This document shows, one piece after another, positions 35,074 to 44,015 of a stretch of 64,000 bases of DNA. The position numbers and the translations under genes are program-made. Source of the stretch: Obscuribacter phosphatis_A (GTDB lineage: Bacteria; Cyanobacteriota; Vampirovibrionia; Obscuribacterales; Obscuribacteraceae); NCBI GenBank assembly GCA_017303615.1, contig JAFLCK010000020.1:1-64000 (forward strand), given 5' to 3'. Each line of letters begins with the position of its first letter. The stretch's first letter is position 1. The notes under the pieces are model-generated. The model was not told where the DNA came from and did not search any database. It was given only the letters and a program-made list of their open reading frames with translations.

Positions 35074-35754
35074 TCAGACCAAGCCAAGCTTGAGAGCCGC
35101 CACCGCCGCCTGTGTGCGATCCGAAACTGATAGCTTCTCCATAACTTTACGCATATGGGTCTTGACCGTCTCAGGGCTAATGTTCAAGGCATCAGCTATA
35201 CCTTGATTGCTTAAACCCTGCACCAAGAGTCTAAGAACCTCAGTTTCGCGTTGGGTCAGACTGCCAGACTTGTCACTCTCTGAACTATTGTCGACATAGA
35301 CTTTGACGACGCGCCGGGCAATGGAAGGCTCCAACCAAATATTGCCCTTCATCACTGAACGAATGGCATCAATCAAACTTTCCACCGGCGAGTCTTTCAA
35401 ACAATAGCCGTCGCACTTTGCGGAAAGAGCTGCAGCTATGGTCGCATCACTATCTTTTGAGGTAAGCATGAGCACTTTAATTTGAGGATGCTCTTCCTTT
35501 ATGCGCTGGGCTGTATCCACGCCGCTCAAACCAGGCAGGCCAATATCCATAAGAACTAGTTGCACCGGCGGCTCTTTCGCTAAGGCAATGCGGTTGATTA
35601 GCTCATTTCCGGTAACACATTCAAGGCCGATATGAATCTCTGGATAATGCGCCAAAGCAAGTTTGAGACCAACTCTGGTCAATTGATGGTCTTCCACTAT
35701 GGCAATTTTTATTTTGCTTGGCGAAGAGGACTGCCCGTGATCTGCGCTACTCAT
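35074..35754 (-). CDS. NarL/LuxR-family response regulator
   Basis: A 226-residue transcription factor. The receiver domain has acidic residues Glu21/Asp22, phosphoacceptor Asp70 (LVLMDIGLPG) and Lys in YCLKDSP. The C-terminal LuxR-type HTH has LTQRETEVLRLLVQGLSNQG and ISPETVKTHMRKVMEKL. AGGAGGT precedes the ATG. No histidine kinase gene is adjacent, so the cognate sensor is elsewhere. Targets unknown. Confidence 0.93.
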   Translation of the reverse strand: MSSADHGQSSSPSKIKIAIVEDHQLTRVGLKLALAHYPEIHIGLECVTGNELINRIALAKEPPVQLVLMDIGLPGLSGVDTAQRIKEEHPQIKVLMLTSKDSDATIAAALSAKCDGYCLKDSPVESLIDAIRSVMKGNIWLEPSIARRVVKVYVDNSSESDKSGSLTQRETEVLRLLVQGLSNQGIADALNISPETVKTHMRKVMEKLSVSDRTQAAVAALKLGLV

Positions 35755-35791
35755 TCGGACCTCCTTCTCTGTTAGTTTCTCATATCGTCAA

Positions 35792-35825
35792 AAAAGAGGA
35801 AGTGCCAATAGACACTTCCTCTTTT
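35792..35825 (-). terminator. Intrinsic terminator after the flavoprotein gene
   Basis: Perfect 13-bp inverted repeat AAAAGAGGAAGTG/CACTTCCTCTTTT around an 8-base loop. With T runs on both sides it could act on either strand. It lies 26 bases after the stop of the upstream minus-strand gene and insulates the response regulator. Confidence 0.9.
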
Positions 35826-35850
35826 AAATTCGCTAATCGAGCTCTCTTTT

Positions 35851-36843
35851 TTAGATACTCAGATTGAGGTTGGAGCTGTGACCCGGGAAGGCTTTCGCCG
35901 ACGGATTAATGAAGGTCACGGCAAAGTTGACGGCTGTGGCGGCCTCGGCGGCGCCAGTGGCAATCAACTTCAGTTTGGCAGTGTGAGCAGCGATGTCACC
36001 GGCGGCATAAACGCCAGGCAAGCTGGTCTCCATCATTTCGTTTACGGTGATGGCGTTAACGTCCATCTTGAGACCCCAGCTCTTGAGGAAGTCGAGGTTG
36101 ATGACGAAACCAATATTGATGACGATGGCGTCAATCTTAATGGTCTCTTCTTTGCCAGTGCGGTTATCAAAAATGACCGCTTCTTCAACATTCTTGCCAC
36201 TGGTTTTGATTTCTTTCAATTCATAGAATGTCTTGATATCAACCTTGTTGCGCTTCATTTCTTCTACAGAAGTCTGCACGGCTCTGAACTGGTCACGACG
36301 GTGAATCAAGGTTACTTTGTTGGCCAAGACCGAGAATTCGTTAGCCCAGTCAACAGCAGAGTCGCCGCCGCCGATGATCAAGACGTTCTTACCGCGGAAT
36401 CTCTCTTTATTCTTGACGGCATAAAAAATGCTCTCGCCTTCCAGTTCGCGGTCGTACTCGGCATCTAGACGCTTGGGTACGCAAGCACCTGCGCCTAAGG
36501 CCAAAAGTACTGTTTTGGAATAATGACCATCATTCTGGTCGGTAATGATTTGCCAATGACCTTCTTCGCTCTTCTTAAGGTCGAGCACTTTTTCGCCAAG
36601 CACAATGGCCGGCTTAAAGAGTGAAGCTTGGGTGGCCAGATTCTTAGCCAAATCTTTGGCAAGGATCTTAGGATGCCCGGCAACGTCGTATACATATTTT
36701 TCAGGATAAAGGGCGGTGAGCTGACCGCCAAGTTCCGGCAATACATCGATTACTTTCACTTTCAAGCCTCTAAGACCGGCATAGAAAGCGCCAAATAATC
36801 CAGTCGGACCGCCACCGATAATCGTTATGTCATATAGATCCAT
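35851..36843 (-). CDS. Ferredoxin-NADP+ reductase-like flavoprotein (TrxR-like fold)
   Basis: About 330 residues. The FAD motif near the N-terminus is ITIIGGGPTGLFGAFYAGLR, the NAD(P)H motif is VLIIGGGDSAVDWANEF, and the C-terminal FAD contact is PGVYAAGDIA. The CxxC redox pair of thioredoxin reductases is absent (the region reads LGAGACVPKRLD), which is the pattern of the YumC-type ferredoxin/flavodoxin-NADP reductases. Reaction: electron transfer between NADPH and ferredoxin. I prefer the ATG at 36843; a TTG at 36855 is in frame. Divergent from the aldo/keto reductase gene. Confidence 0.87.
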   Translation of the reverse strand: MDLYDITIIGGGPTGLFGAFYAGLRGLKVKVIDVLPELGGQLTALYPEKYVYDVAGHPKILAKDLAKNLATQASLFKPAIVLGEKVLDLKKSEEGHWQIITDQNDGHYSKTVLLALGAGACVPKRLDAEYDRELEGESIFYAVKNKERFRGKNVLIIGGGDSAVDWANEFSVLANKVTLIHRRDQFRAVQTSVEEMKRNKVDIKTFYELKEIKTSGKNVEEAVIFDNRTGKEETIKIDAIVINIGFVINLDFLKSWGLKMDVNAITVNEMMETSLPGVYAAGDIAAHTAKLKLIATGAAEAATAVNFAVTFINPSAKAFPGHSSNLNLSI

Positions 36844-36971
36844 GAGTGAATCCAAGTCTCCAGCTAAATCTAATAATCAAGGGGCTATTGTAATACAGAC
36901 TTCCGCCCCGAAGCGCTCGTATTCATGAATAATGAAGGACCTGATACGTTGACCCACTGGCATCTTAGAAA

Positions 36972-37934
36972 ATGAAGTATCGCGACTTCGGCAAAACAGG
37001 CATCAAGGTCTCCGAAATTGGCTTCGGCACCTGGCCCATCGGCGGCAATTCGCACGGCATGAGCTATGGACCGACCGATGACAAGGTCTCCACAGACGCC
37101 CTTAATCGAGCTCTTGACCTGGGCATCAACTTCTTTGATACTGCCGACGTCTATGGCTGGGGACACGCCGAAAGCCTTTTAGGCAAATGTTTTAGAGGCA
37201 AAAGAGACCGAATTATACTGGCCGCAAAGGTGGGGGCCGATTTCTATCAAGGACAGGGCTTCCAAACCTTTACGCCTGAATACATCAACTTCGCCCTTGA
37301 CAAGACCCTAGCCAGACTGCGCACCGACTATCTAGATGTCTACCAGCTGCATAATCCGCCACTGAAACTGCTCAACAACCCAGCCATTTATGAAAAGCTG
37401 AAAGAACTAAAGAGAGAAGGCAAGATACGCAGTTGGGGTGTCTCGGTGTTCTCTGATGTGGAAGGAATTGCAGCGATCAATGTGGGGCAACCTGACTGTA
37501 TTCAGATTGCTTACAACATTTTTAGCTTTCGTCCTTCCGAAAAGCTCTTTCCGCTGGCCAACGAAAAAGGCTGCGCCATCATCGCCAGGGAATGCCTAGC
37601 CAATGGCTTTCTCACTAGCAAATACAAAAACTCAAACTTGGTTAGGTTTGCAGCCGGAGATATGAGAAGAAGTTGGCCGCCTGAATACATCAGAGCCCGC
37701 ATTGAGGCAACCGAGAGGCTGCAATTTTTGGTCAGAGAAAAGCAAACAATGGGACAAGCAGCCCTGCGCTTTGCCCTTGGCGAAAGCGCCGTATCGACGG
37801 CGCTAGCCGGCATGAAATTGCCCGAACAGGTGGACGAAAATGTCGAAGCTTGCCTTGAAAGGCTAAGCGAAGAAGAGCTGAAACACCTGACTGAACTTCA
37901 ACTTACCGGTTTCAAAAAAGAGCTGCCAATTTAA
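36972..37934 (+). CDS. Aldo/keto reductase
   Basis: A 320-residue NADPH-dependent oxidoreductase of the AKR superfamily (TIM barrel). Motifs: IGFGTWPIGGNSHG, FFDTADVYGWGHAE with the catalytic Asp and Tyr, AAKVG with the catalytic Lys, and YLDVYQLHNPP with the active-site His. Length is normal and all four tetrad residues appear present. The physiological substrate cannot be told. Its end lies 2 bases from the convergent His-rich gene. Confidence 0.9.
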   Translation: MKYRDFGKTGIKVSEIGFGTWPIGGNSHGMSYGPTDDKVSTDALNRALDLGINFFDTADVYGWGHAESLLGKCFRGKRDRIILAAKVGADFYQGQGFQTFTPEYINFALDKTLARLRTDYLDVYQLHNPPLKLLNNPAIYEKLKELKREGKIRSWGVSVFSDVEGIAAINVGQPDCIQIAYNIFSFRPSEKLFPLANEKGCAIIARECLANGFLTSKYKNSNLVRFAAGDMRRSWPPEYIRARIEATERLQFLVREKQTMGQAALRFALGESAVSTALAGMKLPEQVDENVEACLERLSEEELKHLTELQLTGFKKELPI

Positions 37935-37936
37935 AT

Positions 37937-38791
37937 TTAGCGGGACGTGATCATCTTGATGCGGGTACCCGAGGGCGTGGGCACGGCAGTGTAATAGTGA
38001 GCCTGCGGCGCACCAAACTCATTCATAAAATGAGCGCTCTGCTGCGAGAAGTCATGATTGGAGAGAGACCAACCCACTGGCGCCTGCTGGATAGGCGTTG
38101 GCATGGGGGCACCCATCGGCTGGACCTGCCCATAGCCTGGCTGCGGCTGGGCCTGGCGGTCACGCAAACCAAAAGTACGCATAGACTGGTGCATCGGGTG
38201 AGTCATGTAGGCAGGTTGTTGCCCCATTGCTTGCGGCGCAGCTGCAGTTTGAGAAGCAGCCTGAGCAGGAGCAAAAACAGGAGAAGGAGCCGGAATATTA
38301 TGGGGCATCATATTGCCGGGCTGGAAAATATAGCCAGTGTTTGCCGAGGTTTTAATCGGCAAAGCTTCCTTGATGCCTTCAACTATATATCTATCCTGAT
38401 GCGCGGTCGGCGCATAGGCTTTGTGCGAGCCCAGTACATGATTGGCGAAAGGCTCGTTATGCCTGACCCAATAAATGACGCCAAGCCAGCCGGTAAAACC
38501 CAAAAACATCATAAGCAGAAGGAAGTTCGGTGTGATGACGATTCCTTCGAAAAGCTTCTTTAGGCTCAGTCCATTGACGGCATTGTTCCAAATAGCAGTT
38601 TGAGAAGGACTCTCACCGTGACCGCCATGCTCTACACCGTCGCCCTCACCTTCCAGACCGAGAAACTGAGCCACCGACTTGTGTCCACTGGCATGGCTGC
38701 CGTGGTTGTGCCCGTGGTCATGCCCATGGTCGTGACCACCATGATCGACACCGCCGTCGGTAGACCCGCCATCCATAAAAACACTGCTCAA
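37937..38791 (-). CDS. His-rich single-pass membrane protein
   Basis: A 284-residue protein. Residues about 16-37 hold eight or more histidines in GHDHGHDHGHNHGSH-like repeats, a likely metal-binding segment. A second small His/Gly patch lies around 55-60. One TM helix spans about 88-108 (NFLLLMMFLGFTGWLGVIYW). The rest is Pro/Gln/Ala/Met-rich and probably disordered. Start may be the TTG at 38791 (GGGG upstream) or the ATG at 38776. It resembles the His-rich ends of zinc or nickel handling proteins, but no transporter domain is present. Confidence 0.65.
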   Translation of the reverse strand: MSSVFMDGGSTDGGVDHGGHDHGHDHGHNHGSHASGHKSVAQFLGLEGEGDGVEHGGHGESPSQTAIWNNAVNGLSLKKLFEGIVITPNFLLLMMFLGFTGWLGVIYWVRHNEPFANHVLGSHKAYAPTAHQDRYIVEGIKEALPIKTSANTGYIFQPGNMMPHNIPAPSPVFAPAQAASQTAAAPQAMGQQPAYMTHPMHQSMRTFGLRDRQAQPQPGYGQVQPMGAPMPTPIQQAPVGWSLSNHDFSQQSAHFMNEFGAPQAHYYTAVPTPSGTRIKMITSR

Positions 38792-38938
38792 AGCTATTGC
38801 CCCATCCAGAACTAAAAAGCCTGCATAGCCAATAGTTTATTTATCTATAGACAGAAGTAAATGGTGAAACCACGCAATCGCCGAAGCTTGCAAAAACTTT
38901 AGCTTTCTCTGTTAGAGACAGGAGACGAGGGTCGTCAG

Positions 38939-39364
38939 CTAGTCGACTTCTACACCTTCGATCTGAGCCACTCTCTGTCTGAGGCTCTCGACAACACGGG
39001 GCACTTCCAACAATGCCGGCATTCTTTCCTCAATGCTGGTGATGTGCCTGGTAAGTTCTATAGAGCGCTCCATCAGCTTAATCAAGATCTGCTGCGTGGC
39101 AACCAACTGTCTCTGGTTATCGATAAGCTGCGAAGCAATCTTGCTTGTCTCGACCCTCTGATCGACGCTCACCGACATCAGTTCAGTAAACCTCTCTACC
39201 AGCTTTTCTACTTGCTGGCGCATATGCGTATCGCCATAGATTCCGCTCCCAGACTCCTGGGACTCGCCCGGACCAGCCGAGAAGAACTGGTCGAAGCCTT
39301 CCATGTCTACTCCAGACTCAGACCTTTCGGGCTGTTCCTGCGGTACCCGTTTAGCCTCTGCCAT
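38939..39364 (-). CDS. Small coiled-coil protein
   Basis: A 141-residue soluble protein. The first 45 residues are acidic and Gly/Ser-rich. Residues 48-138 form a long predicted helix with heptad hydrophobics (VEKLVERFTELMSVSVDQRV, QQILIKLMERSIELTRHI, VVESLRQRVAQIEGVEVD), likely a coiled coil. AGGGG lies 6 bases before the ATG. Unknown function. It shares direction with, and lies 148 bases upstream of, the His-rich gene. Confidence 0.65.
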   Translation of the reverse strand: MAEAKRVPQEQPERSESGVDMEGFDQFFSAGPGESQESGSGIYGDTHMRQQVEKLVERFTELMSVSVDQRVETSKIASQLIDNQRQLVATQQILIKLMERSIELTRHITSIEERMPALLEVPRVVESLRQRVAQIEGVEVD

Positions 39365-39771
39365 CTATTTCCCCTCTGTGCTTGACTCTGTTTTTGTTAT
39401 ACGGGCAAGAATTAGATTTGAGCTATCTATCGCCAGCGCTGACCACCTAATCAAATAAAGACTTGCGAAGTCTTCAATGCTTGCAATCAGGCAGCCGGGC
39501 AAGGCAAAACGAGTCGAAAGATTCGCTCAAACCACCCCGAGATGGAAAGAAACGAAAACCAATGACTCTCAGGCAATAAGAAGCCCTAACTCTTTAGGTT
39601 GCGGTTTATGGATCTACGCCCCCACGAGTGGTGGCACGTATGAATTATAACCAATGCCGAGAATAAGGCAAGAGAAAAACGAAAGAATTTATGACCAAAT
39701 TTGATACCAGTACCTACCACTCCAGGTGATACCATCTTCGGCCATCCATTAGCACCATAAGAGGTGGCGTC
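39365..39771. other. Gene-free stretch between coiled-coil gene and hutI
   Basis: No coding frame, tRNA or strong terminator is visible on either strand in these 407 bases. There is a short GATACCA direct repeat (about 39700-39735) and weak inverted repeats only. Confidence 0.4.
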
Positions 39772-41037
39772 CTATAAATTGTGAACTAATCGGCCTTTCT
39801 TAAATACAGCCTTGATTGGATTCCACCCCATGTTGTACGGAACCTCCTCCAGTCTAGGCACCTGGTAGACGGCGATATCGGCCTGGTAGCCGGGCGAAAG
39901 ACGCCCGAGCCGATCGCCAACCTTGAGGGCATAGGCAGCATTGACGGTCAAAGCGTTGAGGGCTTCTTCCACAGTCAATTTCAAATGCAAACAAGAAAGA
40001 CCCCAAATGAAGGGTAAAGAAAATATATGACAGGAACCTGGATTATAGTCTGAAGCAATAGCGACGATGGCGCCCTTCTCAACCAGGCGGCGAGCTGGTG
40101 CATGGGCTGCCAAACCTAGGTAGAAAGAGGTTCCCGGTAAAAGCACTGCCACTGTCTCGCAACCACCAAGCATTGTCATCTCTTCTTCTGAAACATTGAG
40201 CAAGTGATCACAGCTGGCGGCACCATATTTGCAGGCCAGGGCGGTGGCGCCCAGACTGACAAACTCATCGGCGTGAACCTTCAGTGAAAAACCCAGCCCG
40301 AGTGCTGCATCAAATACCGCCCTTGTATCATCGAGGGTGAAATAGCCCCGATCGCAGAAGATATCGACGAAGGTCGGCACCGCAGACTCTGTCACCATAC
40401 GTGATGCCGCAGGCAGCATATCTTTAATAACATGGTCGACATATTCTTCTTTATTACTGCCGGTAGGCACCGCATGTGCAGGCATAAAGGTAGGTAGCAC
40501 TTCCACTTCTGACTGTTTACGCAGTTGCATTATTGCTTGCAGCATACGCAACTCACTTTCGAGGCTAAGCCCATAGCCAGTCTTGATTTCACAAGTAGTG
40601 GTACCACTCTGCAAAAGTCGCTGCAGACGCAGCTCCCCAAGCGAAACCAGCTTATCTAGAGAAGAATCCCTGGTGGCACGCATACTGGCCACTATGCCAC
40701 CACCGGCGGCAGCAATCTCAGCATAGGTTTTGCCCTGGCAGCGCATCAAAAATTCCGCCGAGCGATTGCCGTCAAAAATGAGGTGGGTATGACTATCGAC
40801 AAGACCGGGAGTGACCAAGCCACCGCCAGCATCATATATGGTGGCATCAGCGGTCAACTCAAGTTGGGCTTTGACCTCGGTGCGCTTGCCAAAGGCAACA
40901 ACCCGGCCGCCGAAGCAAGCTAAGGCGGCATCGCCGAGGCGAATCAATCGACCCAAGTCGCTGCCTCTCAAAGCACCACTTTCACTTTCAGCAGTCACCA
41001 GTTCGCCAATATTGTCTATAAGTAAATCAGCCTGCAC
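39772..41037 (-). CDS. hutI: Imidazolonepropionase
   Basis: Third enzyme of histidine degradation, hydrolysing imidazolonepropionate to formiminoglutamate. The 421-residue amidohydrolase has the metal-binding VDSHTHLIFDGNRSAEF, the substrate region CEIKTGYGLSLESELRML, MPAHAVP, a metal-binding KVHADEF and a late ASDYNPGS. The GTG start at 41037 has GAGG 6 bases upstream. The usual partners hutH and hutU are not in the window, so the pathway genes are dispersed or incomplete. Confidence 0.94.
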   Translation of the reverse strand: MQADLLIDNIGELVTAESESGALRGSDLGRLIRLGDAALACFGGRVVAFGKRTEVKAQLELTADATIYDAGGGLVTPGLVDSHTHLIFDGNRSAEFLMRCQGKTYAEIAAAGGGIVASMRATRDSSLDKLVSLGELRLQRLLQSGTTTCEIKTGYGLSLESELRMLQAIMQLRKQSEVEVLPTFMPAHAVPTGSNKEEYVDHVIKDMLPAASRMVTESAVPTFVDIFCDRGYFTLDDTRAVFDAALGLGFSLKVHADEFVSLGATALACKYGAASCDHLLNVSEEEMTMLGGCETVAVLLPGTSFYLGLAAHAPARRLVEKGAIVAIASDYNPGSCHIFSLPFIWGLSCLHLKLTVEEALNALTVNAAYALKVGDRLGRLSPGYQADIAVYQVPRLEEVPYNMGWNPIKAVFKKGRLVHNL

Positions 41038-41186
41038 GATAAACCTCAGATATACGGAAGCAGGGAGTTGCCCCCCTGCTCACAACTAAAACAGAAATAT
41101 ACTCACCCGGCAATTTTCAATTTCCAAGAATGCGCAGCCCAGCGCTTGACATAAGCGCTCGTTCGGCTGGGAAATTATACCGAATA

Positions 41187-42017
41187 CTAGGCCGAAAGCG
41201 GGATGGTCTCGCCAGCAGCTTCTTTCTGCACCGCGTCGGCTGTCTCCTCGTCACTGTTTAGCTCTCGCACCATGCGACTCTCTATCGCCTCGCAATAGCG
41301 ACAACCATCCTCTTCGTGACTAGGCATCTCGCTTAGCTCTTTCATCTCAGCCAAACTCTTGACCACTTCAGGCCAGTGCAGGGCAAATAGTTCCTTGCTG
41401 GCTTCTTTACGACTCACCTTAGTTTCCTGGGGGCTAACCTTAATGGTGGTGAGCAAAAGCTTTTCAAAGGGATAACGCATTTGCAGGCGCTCAGCCAAGA
41501 ATTGTCGAACTAGCTCGGTGGGGGTCGGCCAGGCTGGATTAGATGGTCTGGGTTCCTTTAAGCTAAAGATGACAAGCTCTAATTTTTTCTCGGCAGGGTA
41601 ATAAAGAACCAAATCAAAAACTTCTTCCAGGTAGACTCGCTCACCGGCTATACGAGAGCGAACTCGCAAAGAGACAGCCTCTACATTAGAACCACTGGGA
41701 TGATAGGGACGACTCTGATAGCGCAAGAGAGTTTTGTATGTATAAAGGAACGCCCTTGTACCCGCATCGTTAAGATCGGCACTGGCACTGAGCCTGTCCA
41801 CAGGCCAATATTGACCCATAAACTTCTGAATCTGCGTCACCGAAGTCAACTTAGCCCTGTTGATTTCAGATAGAGCCCGAAGGATGAAGCGCTTGCATAC
41901 ACTGGAAGCTTGCTCTTTAGCCTGAGCGGCGCCATCACGATGATAGGCAAGGAAATAAGCCCTCTTGCAAGCACGAAAGGCTTCCAGCATTACTGGTGTG
42001 AACAATGTACGGTCCAT
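41187..42017 (-). CDS. Degenerate PD-(D/E)XK/RecB-nuclease-like protein
   Basis: A 276-residue protein starting MDRTLFTPVMLEAFRACKRA, preceded by GAGGGGG 8 bases upstream (the frame is open 14 codons further). The beginning resembles the SxSxLxxYxxCPxxY entry of Cas4/AddB/RecB-like nucleases. A central LEEVFDLVLYYPAEKKLELV fits the motif II strand with Asp, but the expected (D/E)XK is replaced by IFSLKE. A late DGCRYC recalls the C-terminal Fe-S cysteines of such nucleases, with the third Cys missing. So it is a possible inactive or divergent relative. It is divergent from the xseAB operon. The assignment is tentative. Confidence 0.45.
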   Translation of the reverse strand: MDRTLFTPVMLEAFRACKRAYFLAYHRDGAAQAKEQASSVCKRFILRALSEINRAKLTSVTQIQKFMGQYWPVDRLSASADLNDAGTRAFLYTYKTLLRYQSRPYHPSGSNVEAVSLRVRSRIAGERVYLEEVFDLVLYYPAEKKLELVIFSLKEPRPSNPAWPTPTELVRQFLAERLQMRYPFEKLLLTTIKVSPQETKVSRKEASKELFALHWPEVVKSLAEMKELSEMPSHEEDGCRYCEAIESRMVRELNSDEETADAVQKEAAGETIPLSA

Positions 42018-42391
42018 AGCGCAGACCCCCTCTGGAATTACCATATTTTTGTATGTCATACTAATTTATAGTATCCTCATTGAACAGTCAAATGAAACCC
42101 AGAGAGAGAAAATCTCCGGATGCATATCTTGGTTTCTGTCTTATGACTGTTCTTTCTCCGACACTATCTTTTTGCCCTATAAATAAGGAGGGGAAACCCT
42201 CTTGAGAAGCCCAAACCCGCAGCTGGAGCCGCTTTCACAAGATAGACAAGAGCGATCGATTAAATAGCGAAGAAATACTTCCATAAACACCAGTGCATAT
42301 GTAATGCTTCAGTTCTGAGGAAACGAAACAAAGAAAGTGCAGATTAAATCTCACGGTTATACTTCAATATATCTTGGTCAAGGTAGAGAAA
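42018..42391. other. Divergent intergenic region upstream of xseA
   Basis: The 374 bases between the nuclease-like gene and xseA contain the nested hairpin described at 42082-42152. At 42188-42195 AGGAGGGG precedes a possible 21-codon TTG frame (42202-42267); I rate that leader peptide as doubtful. The same spot can fold into a small GNRA-capped hairpin. Confidence 0.4.
42082..42152. other. Nested stem-loop, candidate structured RNA or regulatory element
   Basis: The outer stem GAACAGTCA (42082-42090) pairs perfectly with TGACTGTTC (42144-42152). Inside, GAAACC (42094-42099) pairs with GGTTTC (42131-42136), continuing through AG/CT after one mismatch. A terminal GAGA/TCTC hairpin lies within. 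Three collinear stems over 71 bases are unlikely by chance. Strand and function are undetermined. Confidence 0.45.
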
Positions 42392-43630
42392 ATGCACAGC
42401 ATGATAGAAGCCGGTACCAAAGCCCCAGTGCTGACGGTATCCCAACTGACAAATTTGATAAGAGATTGCCTCGAAGATGAATTCGACTCAGTTTTTGTCG
42501 TGGGTGAAATATCAAACGCCAAGATATACCCAAGTGGGCACTGGTATTTTTCGCTAAAAGACCAAGAAGCAACTCTGCCCTGTGTCTGTTTCAAAAACTC
42601 AGCCCAAGCAATAAAGTTCAAGCTGGAAGACGGCTTGATGGTGGTGGCACGGGGTAAGCTCAGTGTTTATCCACCCCGCGGCGCCTACCAAATGATCGCC
42701 ACCAGCCTTGAGCCGGTAGGCATAGGTGAGTGGCAGCTGGCTTTCGAACAGCTCAAAAAAAAGCTGGAAGAAGAGGGCTTGACCAACCCAGAGAGAAAAC
42801 GTCCGATTCCTATTTTGCCCCGCAAAGTGGGCGTTGTGACCAGCCCAGCCGGCGCTGCTTTGCGCGATATATTGAGTGCTCTTGGTCGCCGCAACCAGAC
42901 TGTTTCTGTCTTGATTTCGCCGGCAAAAGTGCAAGGTGAAGGTTCGCCTGAAGAAATTGCCCTGGCCATCAAAGCCCTAGAAGAAAGAGACGACATTGAT
43001 GTAATCATCGTTGCCCGAGGCGGCGGCTCAATAGAAGACCTCTGGTCGTTCAACACCGAAGTAGTGGCGCGGGCGGTGGCGAATTGCCGTATCCCGGTGG
43101 TCTCTGGGGTTGGTCACGAGACCGACATAACCATCTGCGATCTGGTCGCCGATCTGCGCGCACCGACGCCTACAGCCGCCGCAGAACTGGTAGCGCGCGG
43201 AGAAAGAGAACTCTTAGACAAGTGGCATTATCTCACGCAAAGACTAAGCTCTTTGGTAGAAGACAGGCTGAAATTGGCTGAAAGAGAATTACAGCGGCTC
43301 AGCCCCATCAATGCCCTCGCTCGCTACGAAGGACGCCTAGAGCTTAGCTTGGCAAATGTGCAGCGCAATAGACAAAAACTGGATACCGCCATTGATAGAC
43401 TGCTAAGCAAGCAAGAACACGAACTAGTTAAATTGACTGAAAGACTAAAAGACCTTGGTCCGGGAAATGTCTTGAGCCGGGGATTTTCGATTTTGCGGGG
43501 GCTGGCCGGTAATGTCATCACCGATGTCGGCAGCCTAAAAAGCGGCGACAAAGTGCAAGCAGTGTTCAAGCGCGGCCGGCTCAATATGACGGTTGATTCA
43601 ATTGATGAAGATACAGCTTATGACCAATGA
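42392..43630 (+). CDS. xseA: Exodeoxyribonuclease VII large subunit
   Basis: Catalytic subunit of the single-strand-specific exonuclease VII. The 412-residue protein has an N-terminal OB fold (LTVSQLTNLIRDCLEDEFDS, GHWYFSLKDQEATLPCVCF) and a catalytic domain with KVGVVTSPAGAALRDIL, VIIVARGGGSIEDLWSFN and SGVGHETDITICDLVADLRA. A long coiled coil follows. The ATG at 42392 has AAGG 8 bases upstream; TTG 42374 is in frame. It heads an operon with xseB, the TPR-AAA gene and the TPR membrane gene. Confidence 0.95.
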   Translation: MHSMIEAGTKAPVLTVSQLTNLIRDCLEDEFDSVFVVGEISNAKIYPSGHWYFSLKDQEATLPCVCFKNSAQAIKFKLEDGLMVVARGKLSVYPPRGAYQMIATSLEPVGIGEWQLAFEQLKKKLEEEGLTNPERKRPIPILPRKVGVVTSPAGAALRDILSALGRRNQTVSVLISPAKVQGEGSPEEIALAIKALEERDDIDVIIVARGGGSIEDLWSFNTEVVARAVANCRIPVVSGVGHETDITICDLVADLRAPTPTAAAELVARGERELLDKWHYLTQRLSSLVEDRLKLAERELQRLSPINALARYEGRLELSLANVQRNRQKLDTAIDRLLSKQEHELVKLTERLKDLGPGNVLSRGFSILRGLAGNVITDVGSLKSGDKVQAVFKRGRLNMTVDSIDEDTAYDQ

Positions 43631-43742
43631 CGAGCACAACATCAAACAACTAACTCTGCTTGGTTTTGAACAAGCACCGCTGCGAAAAAAGACAAAAGAA
43701 AAAGAAAAAGAGAAAGAAAAAGAGGTAAAGGAGAAAAGAACT

Positions 43743-43994
43743 ATGACAGCCAAACAAGAAGAAAAAATCGACTTCGAAGCCTCCCTTCTCGAACTGGAAA
43801 ACGTGGTCAAGCAACTTGACAGCGAAGTAAAACTAGACAAGGCACTTAAGCTCTTTGAGACGGGTATAAAGCTCTCGGTTGAATGCGAGGAATTTATCAA
43901 AGGGGCCAAAAAGAAGATTGAGATATTAAAGAAGAAAGCCGACGGTAGTATGGAACCGGAAAGCTTTGAAGAAGAAGGCAGCACAGAAAGCTAA
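43743..43994 (+). CDS. xseB: Exodeoxyribonuclease VII small subunit
   Basis: An 83-residue helical partner of XseA. The core, FEASLLELENVVKQLDSEVK and ALKLFETGIKLSVECEEFIK, is the family signature. The start is ATG 43743 with AGGAG 8 bases upstream. The frame is open 50 codons further, through a Lys/Glu run (KEKEKEKEKE) that I regard as untranslated or as a read-in from xseA's end. It begins 112 bases after the xseA stop. Confidence 0.92.
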   Translation: MTAKQEEKIDFEASLLELENVVKQLDSEVKLDKALKLFETGIKLSVECEEFIKGAKKKIEILKKKADGSMEPESFEEEGSTES

Positions 43995-44015
43995 GAAAGA
44001 GGCGACAAATAGCTC

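Noticed and set aside
43593..43994. 133-residue version of xseB with a Lys/Glu-rich N-terminus
   Set aside because: AGGAG is correctly placed for the ATG at 43743, giving the usual ~80-residue XseB.
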